Positions 34,151 through 42,463 of a DNA stretch of 64,000 nt are shown here, in pieces. Position 1 is the first letter of the stretch, and each line of letters starts with the position of its first letter. Source of the stretch: an uncultured Spirochaetia bacterium (GTDB taxonomy: Bacteria > Spirochaetota > Spirochaetia > CAKZLE01). The DNA lies in contig CAKZLE010000006.1 of the NCBI GenBank assembly GCA_937125225.1, positions 186,001 to 250,000 of the forward strand, written 5' to 3'. Position numbers and translations under genes: made by a program. Under the pieces are notes generated by a model, which was not told the DNA's origin, ran no database searches, and saw only the letters and a program-made list of their open reading frames with translations.

Positions 34151-34506
34151 GTGTTGAGTATAGTACCGAAATAGAGGAGTTTGAGCAATAAAGCTATTCT
34201 GTTTTGTCATCACTATTATGGAATAGAGAGAACTCTTCGAGCTCATTCAAACGACCTAAGAACTTTTCATATCAAAATCGGTCTAACGATGATCAAACCA
34301 AGAAGTAATACTAGAATGAGAGCAACCTAACCCAAAGCCCGTTCAAAAGAGAACTGTTTATAAGAAGCTCAACATAATACTCCTTCAAAAAATAGATTAT
34401 TATACCCAATCAAGTAAGTACCTAGAATATGCTACCACTGTTCTTAGTAGAATGAACTTTCAGATTTCTATTCTCTCAACCAAATATGATATGATATACT
34501 CTTCTT
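34151..34506. other. Intergenic region with little recognisable content
   Basis: This 356-base A+T-rich gap separates the divergent ABC-F and CxxC-peptide genes. I see no ORF with a ribosome binding site, no strong hairpin and no RNA family. The end near 34480-34500 holds repeated TATGATATGATATACT, a likely -10 region for the CxxC-peptide gene. Confidence 0.4.
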
Positions 34507-34656
34507 ATGGTCAGAGGAACAAGTTATAAACTCATCGTGGTATCTGTACTCATCTTATCTGCTGCAGCTATGATCTTCGGGATTGCTCGAGGTGAGGCCG
34601 TGGAGATCTTTCATAAAGGGATCACGATCTGCCTCTCCTGCATAGGGATAGGATAG
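34507..34656 (+). CDS. Small CxxC membrane peptide, CD1871A-like
   Basis: 49 residues: a short basic N terminus, one hydrophobic helix (LIVVSVLILSAAAMIFGIA), then RGEAVEIFHKGITICLSCIGIG ending in Cys42-x2-Cys45. This layout (one membrane span, RGEA, terminal ICLxCIGIG) matches the CD1871A family of CxxC small proteins, known from anaerobes next to polyferredoxin membrane proteins. Its stop codon directly abuts the ATG of such a gene here, so the two are surely co-translated. The Cys pair may dock or reduce a partner at the membrane; that is an inference. Confidence 0.82.
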   Translation: MVRGTSYKLIVVSVLILSAAAMIFGIARGEAVEIFHKGITICLSCIGIG

Positions 34657-35544
34657 ATGAAAAGAATCAAAAGGCTCTATGTCCAGCTGCTATTCACTCT
34701 GGTTACAAACAGCTACCTTGTTGGATTCTTCAAGGGTAAGATCTATCGCGGAGGGGCTAAGCACATATGTGTTCCAGGCCTCAACTGCTACTCATGTCCT
34801 GGAGCACTCGGCTCCTGTCCCATGGGAGCAATCCAGACAACATTAGCCGGTTACCAGCAGAGAGTCTCTTTCTATGTCCTGGGTTTCCTTGCTATGTTGA
34901 CTACAGCAACCGGGAGATTGACCTGTGGGTGGCTCTGTCCCTTTGGACTGATCCAAGAAAGCCTGTATAGGATTCCCACAAAGAAGTTCACCCATACCAA
35001 AACCCCTTCAGGGACTCCCACTAAGAAATCGGTCTTCCGTTATACGAAATATCTGATACTGTTACTGACAGTATTCATCCTACCCGCATTCATTCGTAAT
35101 GATGTGGGACTCGGAAATACCTGGTTCTGCGCCTACGTCTGTCCTGCAGGCACAGTAGAGGCGGCGATCCCACTTCTTCTAGCGAATTCTGGTCTTAGAT
35201 CGATCATCGGCTGGCAGTTTCTCTGGAAAGCAATCATTGCCTCTCTGGTCATAACCTTCTCTGTCTTTGAGAACCGTCCCTTCTGTAAATATGGCTGCCC
35301 TTTAGGAGCTGTCTATAGTCTTGGTAATAAAGCCTCGCTATTCTATCTGGAGGCAGATCATACGATCTGTATCAGCTGTGGTAAATGTCAGACGGTGTGT
35401 CCTATGAATCTGGACCCAGTAAGCGAACTCAAGAGTATAGAGTGTATTAGGTGCGGCAACTGTAAGGAAATATGTCCTGTGACTGCGATATCATGGCAAT
35501 ATTCACTCAGTAAGACGAAAATATCAGAGCAAAAAACTCAGTGA
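34657..35544 (+). CDS. Polyferredoxin membrane protein, NapH/YccM-like 4Fe-4S protein
   Basis: 295 residues with about four membrane segments. Before and between them are cysteine groups CVPGLNCYSCPGALGSCP, CGWLCPFGLIQ, CAYVCPAG and CKYGCPLGAVY, typical of the NapH/RdxA-type membrane domain; the C-terminal 60 residues carry two 4Fe-4S motifs CISCGKCQTVCP and CIRCGNCKEICP. It should pass electrons across or along the membrane, but no terminal oxidoreductase gene is adjacent. It pairs with the 49-residue CxxC peptide with zero spacing. Electron donor and acceptor are unknown. Confidence 0.87.
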   Translation: MKRIKRLYVQLLFTLVTNSYLVGFFKGKIYRGGAKHICVPGLNCYSCPGALGSCPMGAIQTTLAGYQQRVSFYVLGFLAMLTTATGRLTCGWLCPFGLIQESLYRIPTKKFTHTKTPSGTPTKKSVFRYTKYLILLLTVFILPAFIRNDVGLGNTWFCAYVCPAGTVEAAIPLLLANSGLRSIIGWQFLWKAIIASLVITFSVFENRPFCKYGCPLGAVYSLGNKASLFYLEADHTICISCGKCQTVCPMNLDPVSELKSIECIRCGNCKEICPVTAISWQYSLSKTKISEQKTQ

Positions 35545-35613
35545 TTTTTCTTTTTACTCCATTTATCGACCTAAGAATGATTTACCTGATCGCCTCAGCA
35601 AATTAGAAAAAAA

Positions 35614-35659
35614 ACACTACATTTAGATTGACTTCAGACATATACACAATATATAGTGT
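35614..35659. promoter_or_regulatory. Tandem NrdR boxes
   Basis: Box 2, ACACAATATATAGTGT (35644-35659), matches the known NrdR consensus ACACWATATATWGTGT at every position. Box 1, ACACTACATTTAGATT (35614-35629), matches at about 12 of 16. Their starts are 30 bases apart, near three helical turns, the usual arrangement for cooperative NrdR binding. They cover the promoter of the class III ribonucleotide reductase operon. Confidence 0.9.
35628..35657 (+). promoter_or_regulatory. Promoter of the nrdD operon
   Basis: TTGACT (35628-35633), 18-base spacer, TATAGT (35652-35657). The -10 lies inside NrdR box 2, so bound NrdR would block RNA polymerase. Transcription would begin near 35664, giving a leader of about 170 bases before nrdD. 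Confidence 0.7.
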
Positions 35660-35781
35660 ATATAGTTTGGTTCACAGCATGAATTAGTACAGCTGATTGA
35701 AGCATAATGATGGGTATCTGGGGAGATAAGTCTCTTCTGGTAGAAAACTTAACAATACAAACATCACGCATCTCAGACAGA

Positions 35782-35829
35782 CCGGCAGCACTCATTATTG
35801 CCGGGGTATTAATGTGTGCTTAGGGAGAG
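35782..35829 (+). promoter_or_regulatory. Leader with two competing stems next to the nrdD ribosome binding site
   Basis: Stem A pairs CCGGCA (35782-35787) with TGCCGG (35799-35804). Stem B pairs GCACTCATTA (35788-35797) with TAATGTGTGC (35810-35819), nine of ten positions. The pairings interlock; with no base between the two 5' strands they are unlikely to form fully together. Stem B ends one base before the ribosome binding site TAGGGAGAG (35820-35829 region), so its formation could limit translation. Confidence 0.45.
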
Positions 35830-35833
35830 AGCA

Positions 35834-38530
35834 ATGATTGATCAGAGTCTTCAATTTGATGGCTTCAAGAAGCGAAGTGGCGATATAGTCCCCTTCAGCA
35901 GAAAGAAGATCGAACAGGCAATACTCAATGCAGCAGCAGCTGTAAAGAGATCTGGTACAGACCCTGGAGTCGATCCAAGTAGAGCCTCATCATTGACAGA
36001 CAAGGTCTTGAATCAGCTCAACACCCCTAGCTCAGAATACTATGTTCGCGAAGAGGCTCATAAAAGAACTCCCCTCATCGAAGATGTTCAAGACCTTGTC
36101 GAGATCGTCCTAGCAGAAGAGAGCCTTCCACTAGTATTCACCGCCTACAAACGATACAGAAAACAGCGAGACCTTGCAAGAAAAGAGATTCGTATCCGCT
36201 CAGATGAATCTGACACACCAATGGATGTGACTGATGCAGGACTTCTCCTTGTGGAGTCGACCTCTGGGAATATCACTACACCCTGGGACAGAAAAGAGAT
36301 AGTAAGACAGATCATCGATGAGACAGACCTATCTGTCACCTTCGCTCAGAGTGTAGCGAAAGAGGTCGAGAATATGGTCATCAAGAGTTCTATCAAGACT
36401 CTTAACACTGCTCTGATCAGGGAGCTTGTCAACAATGTCCTATCAGACAGGAATCATAACGAACAATTGCAGGACCTTTCGATCTACAGGATTCCAAAGA
36501 AGTTCGTTGAACAGTTGATGTTCACCAAACCTACAGAGAATAGTAATATCGTGAACAACAATCCTGAAGCAGTCAATCTAGGATTAGCAGAGCTAGTCCT
36601 GAAACAATGGGGACTCGAGACCATCTTCTCTCCAGAGGTCAAACGGGCTCATGACACAGGTGCTATACACCTTCATGATCTCGGGTATCCTCATAGAGTC
36701 TACTGTTCTTCTCATTCAATCGAATATATCAAGAAATATGGTCTTCAGGGACTAAGCAATCTGAATACAGAATCGAGTCCTGCAAGATCTGCGAGTGTCC
36801 TCACCGGCCATTTGAATACATTCCTCGCTAGCATGCAGGCAAACTATGCAGGGGCCCTTGGGATCGCCTATATCAATATACTCTATGCTCCATTCCTAGA
36901 GGGTCTTGATAAGACCCGTCTCAAACAGATCGCGCAAGAAATGATCTTCAACGGTTCTCAGAATGCCTTCTCGAGAGGAGGACAGACACTGTTCCTTGAT
37001 TTCAATATTCATACCGGTGTACCAAACTATATGAAGGCCGTCCCTGCTATTGGACCTGGTGGATCCTATCTGATGTGGATCGGTGACGAGAAAGTAGATG
37101 TCAAAGAGATACTCAGAGATGATCTAGACCCGGCAGGAAACAAACTCATGGATCTTGTCTATACTGATACAACAGGTATAGAACATGTCGTATTACGAGA
37201 ACTTGCAGATACTGAGAACGGGATAGTCTATGATGAAGAGATCGAAAAGCAAACAGAAGAGAATGGATGGAAGATCGTCACTTATGGGGATTATACCAAG
37301 GAGACTCGTGACTTTGCTTCTGCACTCCTTGAAGTCTGGGGTGATGGAGACAGGAATGGTAGGATCTTTGAGTTCCCAAAATGTGATTTCCATATCAGCG
37401 ATGAGACTTTCACTGACCCGGCTCAGTATGCGATCTACATGGAAGCCTGTGAACTCGCCAGCAAGAACGGTTCTACCTATTTCATCTTTGACCGAGATGA
37501 GGTTACCCTTTCAGCCTGCTGCAGACTCAGAACGACGATACAGGACAATCGAATGCTCAAACATCCGGAATCTATGAGATTCTGTGGTTTTCAGAATGTG
37601 ACCATCAATATCCCACAAGCGGCCTATAGAGCAGCTAGAACGGGAGACAAGAATATAGAAGGGCTTTACAGAGAACTGGATGCTACCATGGAACTTGCAG
37701 TTCAGGCTCACTTGGAGAAGAAAGGTAAGATCGCAGACATGATCAAAGAACCCGGTCGTCCATTGTATCAGATCGGAAAGACTGCCTGCGACGGTAGGCC
37801 CTATGTGGAATTGGAGAAGTGTACCTATATCCTTGGATTGATCGGAGTAAACGATACGGTGAACTTCCTCATGGGAGAAGAGTTACATGAATCAAAGACC
37901 GCTATGGATCTTGGTTTGCAGATCGTTGCCCATATGTACCTGAAAGCAAAGAAACTTGCTGCAAAGCATAACCTTAAATTCAGTCTTGAAGAATCACCTG
38001 CAGAGAGTGCCGCAAGAAGACTCGCAAAGACCGACCTGATCTACTTCGAGAAAGAAGCTGATGGTATCGTGAAAGGAGATGAGGATAGTGCCTACTATAC
38101 GAACTCCATCCATCTTACAGCAGATGCTCCGGTATCACTCGTAGAAAGGATCGCTCAGCAAAGCAAGTTTCATAGCATGATCGAATCGGGGGCAATCACC
38201 CATGCCTTCGTAGGCGAAGAACAACCATCGGCTGATTCTATAGCCCTTCTCATGAAAGAGGTCTTCTTCAGGACGCAGAGTGCTCAGGTGACGATCTCAC
38301 CAGAGTTCACCTACTGTAACACCTGTAACCATAGCTTCAGAGGATTGAACGAACGTTGTGAAAGATGTGGTTCTACTGATGTATTTGGTGAGACTCGAGT
38401 TGTCGGCTACTTCAGTAGGGTACAGAATTGGAATAAATCAAAACGCTACGGTGAACTAAAAGCTCGTCAGGCAGGAAACTATGCGATAGAGACTGCTGAC
38501 GAAGAAGTCGTGACCATCAAAGGAGCCTAG
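35834..38530 (+). CDS. nrdD: Anaerobic (class III) ribonucleoside triphosphate reductase
   Basis: Makes deoxyribonucleotides without oxygen using a glycyl radical. About residues 10-100 form an ATP-cone regulatory domain; the catalytic barrel follows, with cysteines in ACCRLRTTIQ and RFCGFQN. The C terminus carries a four-Cys zinc site (YCNTCNHSF and CERCGS) and the radical loop TRVVGYFSRVQNWN. The start at 35834 has AGGGAGAG upstream; a GTG six codons earlier overlaps the ribosome binding site. It is followed by a redoxin and by the activase gene within 11 and 2 bases, under NrdR control. Length 898 is on the long side for the family. Confidence 0.95.
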   Translation: MIDQSLQFDGFKKRSGDIVPFSRKKIEQAILNAAAAVKRSGTDPGVDPSRASSLTDKVLNQLNTPSSEYYVREEAHKRTPLIEDVQDLVEIVLAEESLPLVFTAYKRYRKQRDLARKEIRIRSDESDTPMDVTDAGLLLVESTSGNITTPWDRKEIVRQIIDETDLSVTFAQSVAKEVENMVIKSSIKTLNTALIRELVNNVLSDRNHNEQLQDLSIYRIPKKFVEQLMFTKPTENSNIVNNNPEAVNLGLAELVLKQWGLETIFSPEVKRAHDTGAIHLHDLGYPHRVYCSSHSIEYIKKYGLQGLSNLNTESSPARSASVLTGHLNTFLASMQANYAGALGIAYINILYAPFLEGLDKTRLKQIAQEMIFNGSQNAFSRGGQTLFLDFNIHTGVPNYMKAVPAIGPGGSYLMWIGDEKVDVKEILRDDLDPAGNKLMDLVYTDTTGIEHVVLRELADTENGIVYDEEIEKQTEENGWKIVTYGDYTKETRDFASALLEVWGDGDRNGRIFEFPKCDFHISDETFTDPAQYAIYMEACELASKNGSTYFIFDRDEVTLSACCRLRTTIQDNRMLKHPESMRFCGFQNVTINIPQAAYRAARTGDKNIEGLYRELDATMELAVQAHLEKKGKIADMIKEPGRPLYQIGKTACDGRPYVELEKCTYILGLIGVNDTVNFLMGEELHESKTAMDLGLQIVAHMYLKAKKLAAKHNLKFSLEESPAESAARRLAKTDLIYFEKEADGIVKGDEDSAYYTNSIHLTADAPVSLVERIAQQSKFHSMIESGAITHAFVGEEQPSADSIALLMKEVFFRTQSAQVTISPEFTYCNTCNHSFRGLNERCERCGSTDVFGETRVVGYFSRVQNWNKSKRYGELKARQAGNYAIETADEEVVTIKGA

Positions 38531-38540
38531 GAGAGACAAC

Positions 38541-38936
38541 ATGATCAAACAACCATACAAGATAGTCGTATTTGGAAAAGAGGGATGTCAGAAGTGTCAT
38601 ACCCTGAATCAGAGAATAGATAAGATGCTCACGAGAGATGAATGGAAGGACTTCTCAAAAGCCTACGTCGACGTCCTCACAGAACAGGGTCTCATCGAAT
38701 TCTGTAATACCGAGTGCATCAATCCTCAGAGGATTCCAGCGATGACGGTTCAGAGACTCAACAAGGAAACTAACACCTATGAGTATATTCCGAACCCACA
38801 TCACAACTCTGTAGATGAGGCTTGTGGATCTTTTAAGCTCTATACCTATCTAGGTGTTCAGACAGATTATACCACTACCGGGACAATCACCCCAAAGATG
38901 ATCAAGAGCATTCTTACGAGCGCACAAACGAACTGA
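38541..38936 (+). CDS. Thioredoxin-fold redoxin of the nrdD operon
   Basis: 131 residues. The N terminus IVVFGKEGCQKCHTLNQRI is a beta strand, redox-active CQKC (Cys16, Cys19) and helix as in glutaredoxin/NrdH; PQRIPAMTV supplies the cis-Pro. Unlike NrdH it has an extra Cys pair CNTEC (Cys55, Cys59) and a longer C terminus. Lying between nrdD and nrdG, it is the likely electron donor to NrdD. Some class III reductases are known to use thioredoxin or NrdH-like proteins instead of formate. GGAG stands upstream of the ATG. Confidence 0.78.
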   Translation: MIKQPYKIVVFGKEGCQKCHTLNQRIDKMLTRDEWKDFSKAYVDVLTEQGLIEFCNTECINPQRIPAMTVQRLNKETNTYEYIPNPHHNSVDEACGSFKLYTYLGVQTDYTTTGTITPKMIKSILTSAQTN

Positions 38937-38937
38937 T

Positions 38938-39654
38938 ATGGAGAGATTACCAGAACGGACTGGAGTCTACGGGTATCTACAAAGACCATCACTCGTAGAT
39001 TATCCCGGTCATATTGCAGCCGTGTACTTTACTTCAGGATGTAATTTTACCTGTGGCTATTGCCATAACGCCCCTTTATTAGGAGAGAGAACTGCAGGAC
39101 TCTCCCTTGGTGAACTCAAAGAGACTGTAGAGAGATTCAAAGTCAGAGACTGGATCAATGGGGTCACGATAACAGGTGGGGAGCCCAGCCTATTACCACA
39201 CCTCCCCGCTCTGGTTAGCTGGTTCAAGGAACAGAACCTTGATGTGAAACTTGATACCAATGGTTCGAATCCTCGACTATTGAAGCGAATGCTCCCCTAT
39301 CTTGATTATGTGGCAATGGATATCAAGTGTGCTCTCTCCTCATATCCTACATTCGTCTCCTACAACAAAACAGAGAACATCCAAGCTTCAGTCGATATTC
39401 TCAAAGAGTGGAACGGTATATCTGAGTTCCGTACTACCATTCTTGAAGAGTTTCATTCTGAAGAGCAGATGAGACAGATCATCGAGCTCATCGATGGGGT
39501 GGCTCTCTATACTCTGCAGCCCTTTGTCCCCAGAGACAATCTACCTGATGTCTCAATGAGAACCATGAATAGAACCTCTCCCGACCTATTGAAGAGCTAT
39601 GCACAGATGTTAGCTCCTCATGCTGGACAGGTAACCATTAAAGGGAACAGCTAG
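38938..39654 (+). CDS. nrdG: Anaerobic ribonucleotide reductase activating protein (radical SAM)
   Basis: Generates the glycyl radical on NrdD by cleaving S-adenosylmethionine. The cluster motif is SGCNFTCGYCHNAPLLG near residue 32, with TGGEPSL and KLDTNGSNP following, as in the NrdG/activase group. Length 238 is longer than the shortest NrdG forms and fits those paired with redoxin-containing operons. It begins one base after the redoxin stop codon. No terminator is seen before the next gene. Confidence 0.92.
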   Translation: MERLPERTGVYGYLQRPSLVDYPGHIAAVYFTSGCNFTCGYCHNAPLLGERTAGLSLGELKETVERFKVRDWINGVTITGGEPSLLPHLPALVSWFKEQNLDVKLDTNGSNPRLLKRMLPYLDYVAMDIKCALSSYPTFVSYNKTENIQASVDILKEWNGISEFRTTILEEFHSEEQMRQIIELIDGVALYTLQPFVPRDNLPDVSMRTMNRTSPDLLKSYAQMLAPHAGQVTIKGNS

Positions 39655-39702
39655 CTAAGGCACCGTCTTGCTCACAAAGAATCTTACCGTTATAATCTCC
39701 TC

Positions 39703-40647
39703 ATGGACTTCAACTTAAGAAAAGCTACCCTCTCAGATATCGATGCGATAATGAGGATCATCAATGATCTGCGAAACAGAGGACTCGAGTCATGGGATGA
39801 GGAATACCCCAATAAGACGATCATTCATGATGATATCTGTACCGGGTCGGTAATACTGGCATACATCTCTCGTAAGACTGAACAAATAATCGGGACAGTC
39901 ACCCTCACCTCACAGATGTATGAAAGGGCCCTCCATGAGATCAAATGGCTCAAAGAGACTGACGAACATATTGAGATCGCTCGGCTTGCGGTAGATCCCC
40001 TGTTCCAGGAACAGGGTCTAGGACGAATACTTTTCGATCATGCTTTCCGTTCTGCGATTAGACAAGGAGCTAGATCGGTACGGCTCGAGGTACTATACAG
40101 CGAAAAAAGTCTTATCGCCATGTATGAGAGACGTGGCTTCTTACAGAGAGGATCAATTTGGGAAAACCATAAGGAGTTCCTTGCAATGGAATATGTGACT
40201 CCCGACATAGCTATGCTCTACTCGACAAAAGAACAACCGAATCATGAGAAAATCATAGCAGCTTGTCACACAATTAGAGAAGAGGTCTTCATCGTAGGTC
40301 AGAATGTACCAGAGGAGATTGATCTTGATGGGAAAGATATTGACTTCGATCATATCCTCCTGAAGTTCGGAGATATCATTGCAGGATGTGTTCGTCTCAA
40401 CACATCACAACCTGATACCGTAAAGCTCGAACGATTGGCCGTGATTGAAAGATTCCGTGGATATGGCTTCGGGAAACTCCTACTTGAGAGAGGCATAGAG
40501 CTCTGTGAAGACAAAAAGATCTCAAAGATCACCATGCATGCACAATACTATCTCAAAGAGTACTACGAAGCTTCTGGCTTCTCTGCTGTCGGAGAACCCT
40601 TTTATGAAGCGGACATCAAACATATTGAGATGGTCCATACCGAATAG
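39703..40647 (+). CDS. Tandem GNAT acetyltransferase (two fused domains)
   Basis: 314 residues with two GNAT domains. Domain 1 (1-165): RKATLSDIDAIMRII, IARLAVDPLFQEQGLGRILFDHA (acetyl-CoA loop) and YERRGF. Domain 2 (about 170-312) resembles the YjcF/ElaA type: CHTIREEVFIVGQNVPEEID, KLERLAVIERFRGYGFGKLLLE and YYEASGFSAVGEPFYEADIKH. Both acetyl-CoA loops look intact, so both halves may be active. Substrates are unknown. It lies 48 bases after nrdG and may be read through from that operon. Confidence 0.85.
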   Translation: MDFNLRKATLSDIDAIMRIINDLRNRGLESWDEEYPNKTIIHDDICTGSVILAYISRKTEQIIGTVTLTSQMYERALHEIKWLKETDEHIEIARLAVDPLFQEQGLGRILFDHAFRSAIRQGARSVRLEVLYSEKSLIAMYERRGFLQRGSIWENHKEFLAMEYVTPDIAMLYSTKEQPNHEKIIAACHTIREEVFIVGQNVPEEIDLDGKDIDFDHILLKFGDIIAGCVRLNTSQPDTVKLERLAVIERFRGYGFGKLLLERGIELCEDKKISKITMHAQYYLKEYYEASGFSAVGEPFYEADIKHIEMVHTE

Positions 40648-40678
40648 GATCTGAATAGTTCTTATCCTGACTCTTATT

Positions 40679-40707
40679 TTGACATTTTTACCATTTTTGT
40701 ATATTAT
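40679..40707 (+). promoter_or_regulatory. Promoter of gpsA
   Basis: TTGACA (40679-40684), 17-base spacer, TATTAT (40702-40707), 31 bases before the gpsA start. Consensus quality is high. Confidence 0.8.
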
Positions 40708-40737
40708 ACTCATTAACTACTTGTGGAGGACTACCCA

Positions 40738-41691
40738 ATGAATAGAATCATCATGGCAGGGGCCGGCGTGTTCGGGACGGCATTAGCTGACCGACTTGCC
40801 ACTAACCCAGATAATATATTGACCTTGTATACCATAGAGAAAGATGTCATCGAGGACATCAACACTCATCACCAGAACTCAGCCTACTTCCCAGGAAGAC
40901 ATCTGAGAAAGGAGATCACCGCCACAGGGGATATCGCATGCTGCAGAGATGCAGATTTTCTCTTCCTTGCTATCCCATCAAAAGTCATCGAGAGTTTCTG
41001 CCACTCGATCAAGGATATGATCAAACCCTCATGCATTGTCATAAACCTTGCCAAAGGGTTCTCTAATGATGGAAGATTTCTCCCTGAAGTGATCCCCTTC
41101 GATCATGTCGGTTCCATGAAAGGCCCGACCTTCGCAGTCGAGGTCTTCAATGGGGTCCCATCAGCTCTTACCTATGGTGGAGACTTTGAAGACTATAAGA
41201 GATTGACGACAGAAGTCCTAAAAGAGACTGGTATCATCTCCGATTATACTGAAGACATGAGAGGGGCTGAACTCTTGAGTATCCTGAAGAACATGTATGC
41301 TATCGCGATCGGTATCATCTCAGGAAAGTACAACTCACCAAACGTCGATTTCATCATGATGACAAAATCAGTGAATGAGATGAAGGCGATCCTTGAACTA
41401 TACGGTTGTGACAGTGACACGATCTTCTCATTCTGCGGTATCGGGGACCTTGGACTAACAGCCCTCAACGACCTCAGTCGAAATAGGACCTTAGGACTTC
41501 TCATAGGAAAGGGCTTTGCAAATGATCCAAAGAGTGGAGTCGTACTAGAGGGGATGAAGACCATCAGAATTATGGGGGAACTAATCAGAGAAAAGGGTCT
41601 CCTAGATAAGTTCCCAGTCCTCGAAGCCCTTTATGAGTTGATCTATGAAGAGAAAGACCTCAACCATTATATGGTCAAGGTCCTTTCCTGA
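40738..41691 (+). CDS. gpsA: NAD(P)-dependent glycerol-3-phosphate dehydrogenase
   Basis: Reduces dihydroxyacetone phosphate to glycerol-3-phosphate for phospholipid synthesis. N-terminal loop IIMAGAGVFGTALADRLA, then AIPSKV, VINLAKGFSNDG, GSMKGPTFAVEV, AELLSILKNMYAIAIGI (catalytic Lys) and GIGDLGLTALNDLSRNRTLG. Length 317 is slightly short. The start is set by GGAGGA eight bases upstream; the GTG 15 bases earlier lies in the ribosome binding site. It runs opposite in direction to the catabolic FAD-dependent enzyme at 25 kb, so the window encodes both synthesis and oxidation of glycerol-3-phosphate. Confidence 0.94.
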   Translation: MNRIIMAGAGVFGTALADRLATNPDNILTLYTIEKDVIEDINTHHQNSAYFPGRHLRKEITATGDIACCRDADFLFLAIPSKVIESFCHSIKDMIKPSCIVINLAKGFSNDGRFLPEVIPFDHVGSMKGPTFAVEVFNGVPSALTYGGDFEDYKRLTTEVLKETGIISDYTEDMRGAELLSILKNMYAIAIGIISGKYNSPNVDFIMMTKSVNEMKAILELYGCDSDTIFSFCGIGDLGLTALNDLSRNRTLGLLIGKGFANDPKSGVVLEGMKTIRIMGELIREKGLLDKFPVLEALYELIYEEKDLNHYMVKVLS

Positions 41692-41694
41692 CTC

Positions 41695-42444
41695 CTAATC
41701 GATAAGGAATTCGACACTAACCGTCACAGAGACGCTATATGATCCGGTTGGGACCTGAGATGGGGAATAATCGGCCATTGCAGCCTCCATCTTCATAGCT
41801 CTTCCATACGTATCTGCTATAGCGTTATCTGAGGAGTATTCTGAGATGGAACGGGGAGTACCAAGAGAGACATCCCCAAGTGCGGCATATTCTTGTGCCT
41901 TCTGTCTAGCTTTTGTGAAGGCGAGTTCTCTCGCCTGCTCATAGAGTTGTTCAGTATCTTTGACATAGAAGTTCAAAGAGGAGATCTCTATCCCAGATAT
42001 AGTCCCAAGACCATCAAGGAGCGATGCAAGATTCCCCTTCGCTTCGTCGATCCCTGAGATTGTTATCGAAAGGGTCTGTCGTACTCTCTGACCTTTGAGG
42101 ACTCTACCGTTATCAGTCCAATCATATTCTGAATTGAACGATATCGAGGATGTGTGTATTTCATCTTCTCCGATTCCTGCTTCATAGCTTACGGTTAGGA
42201 CCTCTGCAATCTTCTTGTTCACAGTACTCTGGGCAGCCGAGGTAGTTTCTCGCAGTTCAGATATTGTGATCATCAACCGTGCGGTATCCGGTGCAGCTTC
42301 AACGACTCCTACACCATTGACCGCTATCGTATGTTCTTCAGAAGAATAGGGGTTCATCCTCGATGGGGTCATACAGCTTACAAACAGAAAGCTACCTAAG
42401 GATATACCTAAGATGAGAGTGATAAGAGATCTTCGAGATTTCAC
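41695..42444 (-). CDS. SIMPL-domain (DUF541) lipoprotein
   Basis: 249 residues. N-terminal lipoprotein signal SLITLILGISLGSFLF with lipobox FVSC; the rest is a SIMPL domain (VNGVGVVEAAPDTARLMITI, QSTVNKKIAEVLTVS, LSITISGIDEAKGNLASLLDGLG, ARELAFTKARQKAQEYA, SVSVTVSVEF). SIMPL proteins are exported or envelope-bound with roles in stress protection that are poorly defined. The start GTG at 42444 is chosen because AAAGGAG lies seven bases upstream and it begins the signal peptide; an ATG 11 codons earlier has only a weak site and overlaps the Nudix gene. Convergent with gpsA, gap three bases. Confidence 0.83.
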   Translation of the reverse strand: MKSRRSLITLILGISLGSFLFVSCMTPSRMNPYSSEEHTIAVNGVGVVEAAPDTARLMITISELRETTSAAQSTVNKKIAEVLTVSYEAGIGEDEIHTSSISFNSEYDWTDNGRVLKGQRVRQTLSITISGIDEAKGNLASLLDGLGTISGIEISSLNFYVKDTEQLYEQARELAFTKARQKAQEYAALGDVSLGTPRSISEYSSDNAIADTYGRAMKMEAAMADYSPSQVPTGSYSVSVTVSVEFLID

Positions 42445-42463
42445 GTGTAAACTCCTTTGGAAT

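Noticed and set aside
35770-35795. Similarity of CAGACAGACCGGCA in the nrdD leader to the B12 box of cobalamin riboswitches
   Set aside because: Only the AGACCGGC part fits and an extra base is needed. The other conserved blocks of the cobalamin riboswitch core are not found upstream.
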